A stretch of 64,000 nt of DNA, taken from assembly GCA_050949705.1 (NCBI GenBank), contig JBMNGG010000004.1:1-64000 (forward strand), written 5' to 3'. The position numbers and the translations under genes are program-made. Source of the stretch: JBMNGG01 sp050949705. GTDB taxonomy: Bacteria; Bacillota; Thermosediminibacteria; Thermosediminibacterales; Tepidanaerobacteraceae. This document shows, piece after piece, positions 35,555-43,041 of the stretch. Every line of letters begins with the position of its first letter. Position 1 is the first letter of the stretch. Below the pieces are notes generated by a model that made no database searches, was not told the origin of the DNA, and was given only the letters and a program-made list of their open reading frames with translations.

Positions 35555-36337
35555 ATGATGCCAAGGGTACCGCGACAATTTAGCAGGACTGGGTTTTACC
35601 ATATTATGATGAGAGGTTTAAACCGGGAAAGGATATTCCAAAAGGATCAAGACAAAAAGAAAATGCTAGATACATTAATTGATAAAATATCTGATGTTGA
35701 TATGGGAATATATGCTTATTGTATTATGGATAATCATATTCATCTTTTACTAAAGAGTGAACCTGAACATTTAGCAACTTTTATGAAAAAGGTAAATGTA
35801 TCTTTTGCAATGTACTATAATCGAATACAAAATCGAGTAGGGCCTGTATTTCAGGGCAGATACAAGAGTGAGTGTGTGGAAAATGAGGGATACTTCTGGG
35901 GAGTTTTAAGATACATCCATTTAAATCCTGTGAAGGCCCATATAGTTAAAAGTATCGAGAAGTATGAATGGAGCAGCATAAATGACTATTTATTGGGAAA
36001 ATCCGAATTACTGGATGATGAAGCAATTGTTTTAAAACAGGAGAATTTTAAGGATAACAATTCGTTTCTTAAGATGCATGAGATAGAGGATTTTCGTATA
36101 TATCTTGACGTAAAAGAAGATTTGGATGACATGAAGATGACTGCTGGCAATAGACTGATTGATGAGTTTCTTGCAAAATACAAAGTAAACAATGTTCTTG
36201 AACTAAGGCACAAAGAGGAAGCGTTTCAGAGCTTGTTGGAGCAGCTAACCGAGAAGGCGAAATTAACATATCAGGAGATAGCGGAATTGACAGATTTAAG
36301 CTATTCGATGGTTCAGCGACTGGGGTCAAAGACATGA
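35555..36337 (+). CDS. REP-associated tyrosine transposase (Y1_Tnp, HUH)
   Basis: A 260-residue single-strand transposase of the IS200-like Y1 family, RAYT branch. Residues 8-130 hold the catalytic core: FSRTGFYHIMMRGLNRERIF, the HUH motif H61-I-H63 in DNHIHLLL, and the candidate nucleophile Y120 in LRYIHLNPV. A C-terminal tail (about 190-260) ends in a helix-turn-helix-like TYQEIAELTDLSYSMVQRLG. RAYTs nick and rejoin DNA at REP palindromes. The protein is full length with all key residues kept. AAGGAG at 35543-35548 fits the ATG at 35555 best, but 35552 and 35558 are possible. Confidence 0.9.
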   Translation: MMPRVPRQFSRTGFYHIMMRGLNRERIFQKDQDKKKMLDTLIDKISDVDMGIYAYCIMDNHIHLLLKSEPEHLATFMKKVNVSFAMYYNRIQNRVGPVFQGRYKSECVENEGYFWGVLRYIHLNPVKAHIVKSIEKYEWSSINDYLLGKSELLDDEAIVLKQENFKDNNSFLKMHEIEDFRIYLDVKEDLDDMKMTAGNRLIDEFLAKYKVNNVLELRHKEEAFQSLLEQLTEKAKLTYQEIAELTDLSYSMVQRLGSKT

Positions 36338-36352
36338 ATTGTGAACTGAGCG

Positions 36353-36383
36353 TGAATAAAAAAGAACCGTCCCCAAATATTCA
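36353..36383 (-). repeat. 31-nt palindromic repeat copy downstream of the RAYT gene
   Basis: A perfect consensus copy in minus orientation, 15 bases after the transposase stop codon. Confidence 0.9.
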
Positions 36384-36694
36384 TAAAAGCCATCGCTTTA
36401 ATTCCTGTCGTGGTGTTTGCACAATGACCATGTTAACACGAAATGCTTTGCAAGGGCTACTATTTTCCTTCAAGAGAGAACCCTTGATGACATAATGAGC
36501 AAATATTGGGAGAAGTCTTTTAAAATAAAAAAACACAGGGTTGGTGGAATATGATATTGAACCCAGCTCTACCTTTCCATATATCGCTGGCAAGGTTAAG
36601 GATGAATACCTTCAGGAACCTTTCCATCCCTAAATTTTATCGGATATCTGGTCTGTTTGCCGGATGACATTTACCTTGATGAAACCTAGAGGAA
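36384..36694. other. Gap between RAYT element and clpB, no clear gene
   Basis: About 310 bases. A 70-codon open frame runs on the minus strand (36381-36593), but it has no ribosome binding site I can see, and I do not recognise its protein. It could be a remnant of an older gene. Nothing else stands out. Confidence 0.4.
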
Positions 36695-36713
36695 TGGGGT
36701 CTTGATGACCCCA
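36695..36713 (-). terminator. Hairpin after clpB
   Basis: TGGGGTC and GACCCCA form a 7-bp stem (read on either strand) right after the clpB stop. There is no long T-run, so efficiency is doubtful. Confidence 0.5.
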
Positions 36714-36715
36714 AT

Positions 36716-39292
36716 CTAGTTATTTATAAGTTCATCTAAGTTTATACTTGCACCGGGCTTTATCCCCTGTATAATCCTGCGACTCAGAGGCGTTTCGATA
36801 CTTTGCTGTATAAGCCGCTTTACCGGTCTTGCGCCGAAACTTGGGTCATAACCCTTGTGGGCTAGGTAGTTTATAGTCTTTTCCGACCAAGTTAGTTTCA
36901 GACCTAAAGAATCCATTATTCGCTGAGCAAATCGTTTTAGTAAAAGTTCAGAGATTTTTTCCATGTGTTTGGGGCCAAGTGGCTCAAACACAATTATTTC
37001 ATCTACTCGGTTTAAAAACTCAGGCTTAAAGTAGTGTTTCATTAGATTGAATACTTTTTCCTTTATTTTAGTGAAATCTTCTCCATTTCCAGACTGAAAG
37101 TCTAGGATTTCCTGACTGCCAATGTTTGAAGTCATTATTAAAACTGTATTTTTAAAATCCACAGTGCGGCCTTTGCCATCGGTAAGTCTCCCGTCATCTA
37201 GTATTTGAAGGAGCACGTTAAAAACGTCGTTGTGAGCCTTTTCTATTTCATCAAAGAGTATTACTGAATAAGGCTTTCTGCGAACTGCTTCGGTAAGCTG
37301 CCCCCCTTCATCATAGCCTACATATCCCGGAGGCGCTCCGATGAGCCTTGAAACCGTATGTTTTTCCATGTATTCTGACATGTCTATTCTAATAATATTT
37401 CTCTCATCGTCAAATAAGGATTCAGCTAAGGCTTTGGCAAGTTCAGTTTTTCCAACACCAGTAGGCCCCAAAAATATAAAGCTGCCTACAGGTCTTGCAG
37501 GGTCTTTAATGCCTGCTCTGGCACGAAGCACCGCATCGGCTACTGCCGCTACTGCTTCATCCTGACCTATGACTCGACGGTGAAGGATCTCATCAAGATG
37601 AAGGAGTTTTTGCTTTTCACCTTCCATGATTTTATTTAATGGAATACCTGTCCACTGACTTACAACTCGTGCTATTTCTTCTTCATCCACTTCTTCTTTC
37701 AAAAGGGTTCCCTGATTTTGTCTTTTTTTAATAGCTTCTTCCTGAGTTTTTAATTCTTTTTCCAGCTGGTTTAGTTTACCAAATTTAAGTTCTGCTGCTT
37801 TGTTTAGGTCATATTCCCGTTCGGCTTTTTCAATTTCAAGTTTAACTGTCTCTATTTCTGATTTGATTTTATGGATACGACTTATTTCTTCTTTTTCCTT
37901 TTGCCATATAGCTTTCATCTCTTCAAACTCTTTACCCAGCTCACCTATCTGCTGGCGAATATTTTCCAGTCTTTTAAGTGATAAATCATCATTTTCTTTT
38001 TTCAGTGCGGTTTCTTCTATTTGCAGCTGAGTTATTTTACGCTTTATCTCATCAAGTTCTACCGGCATGCTTTCAATTTCCGTGCGAAGGCGTGCTGCCG
38101 CTTCATCCATAACATCAATGGCCTTATCAGGTAAAAACCTATCGGAAATATATCTGTCTGAAAGAGTAGCCGCTGCTATAATGGCACTGTCCTGTATGCG
38201 GACTCCGTGAAATACTTCGTATCTTTCCTTAAGTCCCCTAAGTATCGAAATGGTATCTTCTACAGACGGAGGGTTTATCATTACCGGCTGAAAGCGGCGC
38301 TCAAGAGCAGCATCTTTTTCAATGTATTTTCGGTACTCATCTATAGTGGTTGCACCTATGGCTTTTAGCTCTCCACGGGCAAGCATTGGCTTTAGAAGGT
38401 TTCCAGCATCTAGGGCTCCTTCGGCGGCTCCAGCACCCACTACAGTATGAAGTTCATCGATAAAAAGTATGACTTGTCCGTTAGATTTTTGGATTTCCTT
38501 TAGGACCGCCTTTAGTCTTTCTTCAAACTCTCCTCTGAATTTGGCACCAGCGATTAGTGAGCCCATATCCAGGGCTATGACACGCTTGTCTTTAAGGCCA
38601 TCAGGCACATCTTTTGCTACTATACGCCGGGCTAGGCCTTCTACTACGGCAGTCTTTCCTACACCGGCTTCACCTATGATGACCGGATTGTTTTTGGTGC
38701 GCCGAGATAAGATTTCGATAACCCGCCTTATTTCATCATCACGGCCGATAACCGGGTCAAGCTTACCTTCCCGGGCAAGGCGTGTAAGGTCCCTGCCGTA
38801 TCTTTCAAGAGCTTCATATGTGGTTTCGGGATTTTCACCGGTTACCTGCTGATTGCCCCGAATTTCTTTAAGAGCAGCCAGCAGCTGGTTTCTATTAATG
38901 CCTGCTTTTTTAAAGACGTCCTTTACCTCTCTGTCACCTTCGTCTAATAAGGCCAGCAGCATATGTTCTACGCTTACGAACATATCTTTCATATTTTGAG
39001 CTTCTTTTTCCGCTTTGATGAAGACTCTTGCAAGGCTTGTGTTCATAGCTAAGGGCCCGTCATAACCGTGAACAGAGGGTATTCTACTTACTATGTCTTC
39101 GGCAAAGGATTTAACCTGATTTGTGTTAGCTCCGCTTCTTTCTATAAGGCTAGGGATAATGCCGTCTTTTTGAAGGAGTAGAGCATAGAGTAAGTGTCTT
39201 GATGTAACTTCTTGATGATGATGCTCCACAGCCAAATCTTGTGCTTTTAATATGGCTTCCTGAGATTTCTGAGTATATTTATTTATATCCAT
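36716..39292 (-). CDS. clpB: ATP-dependent disaggregase ClpB
   Basis: An 858-residue Hsp104/ClpB chaperone, full length. Order: N-terminal Clp repeats (1-145), AAA+ domain 1 with Walker A GEAGVGKT near 205, the coiled-coil middle domain (about 400-525) that distinguishes ClpB from ClpC, AAA+ domain 2 with Walker A GPTGVGKT near 606, and a C-terminal domain. It threads aggregated proteins with help from DnaK. GAAAGAAGG precedes the ATG. The promoter carries a CtsR-like direct repeat, so heat-shock control is likely. No DnaK or small heat-shock gene is near. Confidence 0.97.
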   Translation of the reverse strand: MDINKYTQKSQEAILKAQDLAVEHHHQEVTSRHLLYALLLQKDGIIPSLIERSGANTNQVKSFAEDIVSRIPSVHGYDGPLAMNTSLARVFIKAEKEAQNMKDMFVSVEHMLLALLDEGDREVKDVFKKAGINRNQLLAALKEIRGNQQVTGENPETTYEALERYGRDLTRLAREGKLDPVIGRDDEIRRVIEILSRRTKNNPVIIGEAGVGKTAVVEGLARRIVAKDVPDGLKDKRVIALDMGSLIAGAKFRGEFEERLKAVLKEIQKSNGQVILFIDELHTVVGAGAAEGALDAGNLLKPMLARGELKAIGATTIDEYRKYIEKDAALERRFQPVMINPPSVEDTISILRGLKERYEVFHGVRIQDSAIIAAATLSDRYISDRFLPDKAIDVMDEAAARLRTEIESMPVELDEIKRKITQLQIEETALKKENDDLSLKRLENIRQQIGELGKEFEEMKAIWQKEKEEISRIHKIKSEIETVKLEIEKAEREYDLNKAAELKFGKLNQLEKELKTQEEAIKKRQNQGTLLKEEVDEEEIARVVSQWTGIPLNKIMEGEKQKLLHLDEILHRRVIGQDEAVAAVADAVLRARAGIKDPARPVGSFIFLGPTGVGKTELAKALAESLFDDERNIIRIDMSEYMEKHTVSRLIGAPPGYVGYDEGGQLTEAVRRKPYSVILFDEIEKAHNDVFNVLLQILDDGRLTDGKGRTVDFKNTVLIMTSNIGSQEILDFQSGNGEDFTKIKEKVFNLMKHYFKPEFLNRVDEIIVFEPLGPKHMEKISELLLKRFAQRIMDSLGLKLTWSEKTINYLAHKGYDPSFGARPVKRLIQQSIETPLSRRIIQGIKPGASINLDELINN

Positions 39293-39316
39293 AATTTACA
39301 CCTTCTTTCAATTTTT

Positions 39317-39350
39317 ATAATACAACAAAGGTCAGGAAAGGTCAAGATTG
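39317..39350 (-). promoter_or_regulatory. clpB promoter with CtsR-like box
   Basis: On the minus strand, TTGACC and TATTAT are 17 bases apart. The -35 and spacer contain the direct heptad repeat CTTGACC-TTT-CCTGACC. The CtsR operator is two TTTGACC-like heptads (GGTCAAA on the other strand) 3 bases apart; spacing matches exactly and each heptad has one or two mismatches. Confidence 0.6.
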
Positions 39351-39366
39351 TTAATATGTAAAATTA

Positions 39367-39395
39367 TTGCCTTAAATAAAGCTATTTGTTATAAT
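39367..39395 (+). promoter_or_regulatory. Promoter of the ABC-F leader
   Basis: TTGCCT (39367-39372) and TATAAT (39390-39395) with 17-base spacing. The transcript would begin near 39402, giving a leader of about 290 bases before the ABC-F start codon. Confidence 0.65.
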
Positions 39396-39432
39396 AAAAA
39401 CGAAATCGTAATTATTTAATTTGAGGTGTGAA

Positions 39433-39456
39433 ATGAGGAAAGTGTTTTTTAACTAA
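39433..39456 (+). CDS. Seven-residue leader peptide (MRKVFFN)
   Basis: A short reading frame with its own binding site (GAGGTG at 39423) inside the ABC-F leader. Its last 16 bases are one arm of a perfect 16-bp stem whose other arm is at 39535-39550. A ribosome stalled or terminating here would prevent that stem, which is the logic of ribosome-mediated attenuation at antibiotic-resistance genes. Confidence 0.55.
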   Translation: MRKVFFN

Positions 39457-39550
39457 GTAATTAAATAAATCCTAAAAAGCATGTGATTTCCCTGAGGTTT
39501 TGCCAAGGGATTACTGTGCCTTTTTTAGGATAGTTTAGTTAAAAAACACT
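39441..39550 (+). promoter_or_regulatory. ABC-F leader: nested attenuator stems
   Basis: Outer stem: AGTGTTTTTTAACTAA (39441-39456) with TTAGTTAAAAAACACT (39535-39550), perfect over 16 bp. Inner stem: TCCTAAAAA (39470-39478) with TTTTTAGGA (39522-39530), extended by GCA/TGC. Innermost: TCCCT with AGGGA around 39490-39509. The outer left arm overlaps the leader peptide's codons. Confidence 0.65.
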
Positions 39551-39617
39551 TAAGTAAATTTAGATTGTGTTCCTGACTATATGATTATGCAGGAATTTAT
39601 GAAATTACTTGCAATTT

Positions 39618-39660
39618 ACTGCAGTATAACACTTAGGTGTTTGCTGCAGTTTTTGTTTTA
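39618..39660 (+). terminator. Leader terminator before the ABC-F gene
   Basis: ACTGCAG (39618-39624) and CTGCAGT (39644-39650), with ACAC/GTGT inside, are followed by TTTTTGTTTT. It sits 32 bases before the ABC-F start codon, so full-length transcription needs read-through. A TTCCTG/CAGGAA hairpin lies just upstream (about 39570-39595). Confidence 0.75.
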
Positions 39661-39691
39661 TAGATAAGATTAGATTTGGAGATGATTTTTT

Positions 39692-41440
39692 ATGAATATA
39701 CATTTTACTGATCTTTGCAAGAGTTATAAAGGTAAAGCGGTCTTTGAAAAAATCAGCGGTCAAATAAGTGATGGGGATAAAGTGGGATTAATAGGAGTAA
39801 ACGGTGTAGGAAAGACAACTCTTGCCAAGCTTTTGGCGGGTCTAGAAGCCGAAGACAGTGGAACTATTAGCTTATCGCCGTCTTATATGAAGATTTTATG
39901 TATAGAGCAATATCCGACCTTTGATGATGATATAACAGTGTATGATGAGGCTTTTGGGATGGCTTTAAAATTTTATGGCAATACAGGAGATGTCGCAGCC
40001 ATTGCTAAAAAGGGCCTCATAGAAGTTGGCTTAAAAGAAGACAAGTGGGAACAAAAAGCAATGAGCTTAAGTGGTGGAGAAAAAACTAAGCTTGCCCTTT
40101 ATAAAGCATATGTAGGTGAATTTGATTTTCTCATCCTTGATGAACCCACGAACCATCTTGATATGGAAGGTTTAGCCTGGTTAGATAATTTTATTTTAAA
40201 CATTAACAAACCAATTTTAGTCATATCTCATGATAGGTTTTTCCTGGATAAAGCAGCAAATAAGATTTGGGAATTAACTTCTAAAGAATTAAAGATGTAT
40301 GATGGGAATTATTCATCTTACAAAGTTCAAAAGGAAAATGAGATTAAAGGTATCACAAAGGAATACAACAAGCAACAAATGAAGATTTCCCAATTAAAAC
40401 AGGAAATGAATGAAAGGAAGAGTTGGTATAACAGTGCCCATAAAGCGGCAGGCACCAACGATTTTTACAGGTCTAAGGCAAAAAAACATGCTAAAGTATT
40501 AAAAGCTAAACAAAGGCAGCTTGAAAGAATTGAAAGGGAAAAAATTGATAAACCAAAAAAACCAGTGTCGCCGGCTTTTGAAATTATTAATAAAAGCATT
40601 ATCGGCAGAAAACTTCCCAGTTTCCTTGTCCAGGGGAAAAATTTGTGTAAGAGTTTCGGTAAAAGGCAAATATTTCAAGATGTTTCTTTTAACATAAAGC
40701 GTAAAGATAAAATCGCATTAATCGGTGAAAATGGTGTAGGAAAGACAAGTTTACTTAAAATAATATGTGGTTTGGATAAAGATTTTAGTGGCAAACTTGC
40801 AATAAGCCCTTCTGTGAAAATAGGCTATTTTGCTCAAGAGCTTGATAACTTAAACAATGAAGCTACAATACTTGATGATGTCTTATTTGAAGGTTGTACG
40901 GTTGAAGAGACTAGGCTGCTTCTGGCCAGTTTACTTTTTAGAGGGAATGATGTGTTTAAAAAGATTGGCAATTTAAGCATGGGGGAAAGAGGTAGAGTTG
41001 CTTTTGCAAAACTTGTTTTATCAGGTGCTAATTTATTAGTGTTAGATGAGTCTACCAACTATATGGACATAATATCAAAAGAAAGAATAGAGGAAGTGTT
41101 GGAGGAATTTCAAGGCAGCATGATTTTTGTTTCACATGACAGATATTTTATCCAGCGATTATCAAAAAGAGTATTTTTAATAGAGGATAAAAAAATTCAT
41201 TGCTTTGAAGGAGACTATGAATACTATTTAGCAAAACGCAAACAACAAGAAGAAAAAGAAGAAATTGGAGCAGAATATCAAATTTTAAGTGAAAACATAA
41301 AGCGCTTGGAACTTGAGTTAGCATTTTTATCAGGTAAGCTTGATGAAACAATAGATGAGGAAGAAAAAGAGAAATTAAATGAAAAATTCTTATCTGTAGC
41401 AAGAGAACTTAATAAAAAAAGGAATCTTCTCGGGAGGTAG
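39692..41440 (+). CDS. ABC-F protein, probable antibiotic-resistance ribosome-protection factor
   Basis: A 582-residue cytoplasmic ABC-F ATPase with two nucleotide-binding domains and no membrane segments. Domain 1: Walker A GVNGVGKTT near 36, signature LSGGEKTKLAL and DEPTNHLD. Then the inter-domain linker of about 80 residues (WYNSAHKAAGTNDFYRSKAK) that reaches toward the ribosomal P/A region in this class. Domain 2: Walker A GENGVGKTS near 349, signature LSMGERGRVAF and the atypical DESTNYMD. A C-terminal coiled-coil tail follows. The domain order, linker and attenuator-like leader point to the antibiotic-resistance branch (Lsa/Vga/CplR type: lincosamide, pleuromutilin, streptogramin A) rather than a housekeeping EttA type. 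The drug range is not predictable here. Confidence 0.85.
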   Translation: MNIHFTDLCKSYKGKAVFEKISGQISDGDKVGLIGVNGVGKTTLAKLLAGLEAEDSGTISLSPSYMKILCIEQYPTFDDDITVYDEAFGMALKFYGNTGDVAAIAKKGLIEVGLKEDKWEQKAMSLSGGEKTKLALYKAYVGEFDFLILDEPTNHLDMEGLAWLDNFILNINKPILVISHDRFFLDKAANKIWELTSKELKMYDGNYSSYKVQKENEIKGITKEYNKQQMKISQLKQEMNERKSWYNSAHKAAGTNDFYRSKAKKHAKVLKAKQRQLERIEREKIDKPKKPVSPAFEIINKSIIGRKLPSFLVQGKNLCKSFGKRQIFQDVSFNIKRKDKIALIGENGVGKTSLLKIICGLDKDFSGKLAISPSVKIGYFAQELDNLNNEATILDDVLFEGCTVEETRLLLASLLFRGNDVFKKIGNLSMGERGRVAFAKLVLSGANLLVLDESTNYMDIISKERIEEVLEEFQGSMIFVSHDRYFIQRLSKRVFLIEDKKIHCFEGDYEYYLAKRKQQEEKEEIGAEYQILSENIKRLELELAFLSGKLDETIDEEEKEKLNEKFLSVARELNKKRNLLGR

Positions 41441-41462
41441 TGAATCTTTTGTCCGCTATAAG

Positions 41463-41488
41463 AGCACCATCTATTTGATGGTGCTTTG
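41463..41488 (+). terminator. Terminator after the ABC-F gene
   Basis: AGCACCATC (41463-41471) and GATGGTGCT (41477-41485) pair around a 5-base loop, followed by only three Ts. It begins 22 bases after the stop. Confidence 0.65.
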
Positions 41489-41707
41489 ACGATTAATATC
41501 ACGGAGACTATATCTATCAAGGCAATAGGGGATTATGCACTTTTTATATTTAATTTAAAATATAATTCTTGCTCTATATTGATTTATTATATAGAATATA
41601 GTAAATGATGGAAACCTATTGAAATTTCAATAATAAATTATGCAATACTAGGTAAAATCACAGGATAATATTAATTAAGCTTTTTTGAAAGAAAAAAGTT
41701 AAATAAG

Positions 41708-41738
41708 TGAATAAAAAAGAACCGTCCCCAAATATTCA
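41708..41738 (-). repeat. 31-nt palindromic repeat copy
   Basis: A perfect consensus copy in minus orientation in the 368-base gap before the PocR kinase gene. The rest of the gap is AT-rich, with a possible TTGCTC-N17-TAGAAT promoter near 41573. Confidence 0.9.
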
Positions 41739-41808
41739 AGAGTGGAGGTGGGAGGATAGCTCTGAAAGATGTGAGAAAATTTGGTTAGTTTGACTAAGGA
41801 GGTATAAT

Positions 41809-43041
41809 ATGACTGACTACAAACTAACGGATGTTATTGATAAAGTAAAACTTCGTGAGATGTTGGCAAAGTTTACTGAAGCTACGGATTTGGCTGCTAT
41901 ACCCTGTGATTTGACCGGGAAAAATATAACCGATCCGACAAATTTTACAAGGCACTGCCACTTGGTTCGTTCTACTGAAATAGGGAAAAAGTTATGCTAT
42001 GCTTCGGATGAAAGGCATGGCAGAGAATCTATGGCTCAGGGGGAACCGGTTATATTTCCATGTCACTGTGGTTTAATGGATTTGGCAGCACCTATAGTAG
42101 TTGAAGGAAAGTGTTACGGATACATTTTATGTGGACAAGTTTTTTTAACTCCTCCAGAAGCTGATGATATTAGAAAAGCAAAGGCTAGAGCAAAAAAATT
42201 TGGCTTGGATGTAGATGATTATGTTCAGAGTTTCTTAGAGGTAAAGGTTTTTACAAAAGAGAGATTGATTGCAGCTACTGAAATGTTAAATATATTTTCT
42301 AACTATATAGTAGAATTAGGGATAAACAATCTTATGCAGCAAAGGCTACTAGAAGAGGAGAGGCTTCGCTTGCAGCTAGAAAATGCATTACAGGCTATGG
42401 AACTCAAGGCTTTGCAATCACAATTGAATCCTCATTTTCTTTTTAATACCCTAAATACTGCAGCAAGACTTTCGTATATAGAAAATGCAAAAAGAACTGG
42501 AGAAATAGTATATTCCCTTGCTAATCTTTTAAGATATTCTCTTAGGAATCTAGAACAATTTGTAACATTAAAGGAAGAAATCACATATATACAACATTAT
42601 CTTCATATACAAAAAGCAAGATACCAGGATCTATTAAAAACTGACATTGATGTTCCTGAGGAGCTGCAAGACATATTGATTCCAGTTATGACTCTACAAC
42701 CTCTAGTTGAGAATGCTATAATTCACGGCTTAGAGCAAAAAGAGGACAATTGGCAGCTTAAAATAAAAGCACATGAAGAACATGAAGTTGTGACAATAGA
42801 AATCATTGATAATGGTGTTGGAATGGACGGCCAAAAACTAAAAGAATTAAATAACTTTACTACAAAGGGTAAGGGCCATATAACAGGGATAGGAATTCCA
42901 AATGTAGATATTCGTATTAAGCGATACTTTGGGTCAAAATATGGTATAGAAGTGGACAGCAGGCTGGGAGGGGGTACTGTTACAAGATTAGTTCTTCCCA
43001 AAAGTTATAAAGATTTAAACACAACTTGGAGTGAGGTGTAA
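41809..43041 (+). CDS. PocR-domain sensor histidine kinase
   Basis: A 410-residue cytoplasmic kinase; no membrane segments are visible. Residues 1-170 are a PocR sensory domain with conserved cysteines C33, C50, C63, C85 and C87 (FPCHCGLMDLAAPI). In PocR itself, the regulator of enteric pdu and cob genes, this domain responds to 1,2-propanediol or glycerol. A coiled-coil (175-200) leads to a YesM-type His_kinase domain, with the phospho-acceptor H209 in LNPHFLFNTLN, and a HATPase domain with GVGMDG and GIGIPNV. AAGGAGG precedes the ATG. It shares one base with the response regulator gene and lies before the pdu operon, so it very likely controls that operon. Confidence 0.9.
   Translation: MTDYKLTDVIDKVKLREMLAKFTEATDLAAIPCDLTGKNITDPTNFTRHCHLVRSTEIGKKLCYASDERHGRESMAQGEPVIFPCHCGLMDLAAPIVVEGKCYGYILCGQVFLTPPEADDIRKAKARAKKFGLDVDDYVQSFLEVKVFTKERLIAATEMLNIFSNYIVELGINNLMQQRLLEEERLRLQLENALQAMELKALQSQLNPHFLFNTLNTAARLSYIENAKRTGEIVYSLANLLRYSLRNLEQFVTLKEEITYIQHYLHIQKARYQDLLKTDIDVPEELQDILIPVMTLQPLVENAIIHGLEQKEDNWQLKIKAHEEHEVVTIEIIDNGVGMDGQKLKELNNFTTKGKGHITGIGIPNVDIRIKRYFGSKYGIEVDSRLGGGTVTRLVLPKSYKDLNTTWSEV

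Larger units (their letters stand above)
35480..36383 (+). mobile_element. Candidate RAYT element bounded by inverted 31-nt repeats
   Basis: A 904-base unit made of a plus-orientation 31-nt repeat, one HUH transposase gene and a minus-orientation 31-nt repeat. The termini both read TGAATA inward. This arrangement, together with dispersed copies of the same repeat, is what is known of REP-associated tyrosine transposases. Whether the whole unit moves, or only the repeats, is inference. Confidence 0.7.

Noticed and set aside
36381..36593. A 70-codon minus-strand open frame between the RAYT gene and clpB
   Set aside because: No visible ribosome binding site, part of it lies in the 31-nt repeat, and the protein is not recognised; kept only as a possible remnant.
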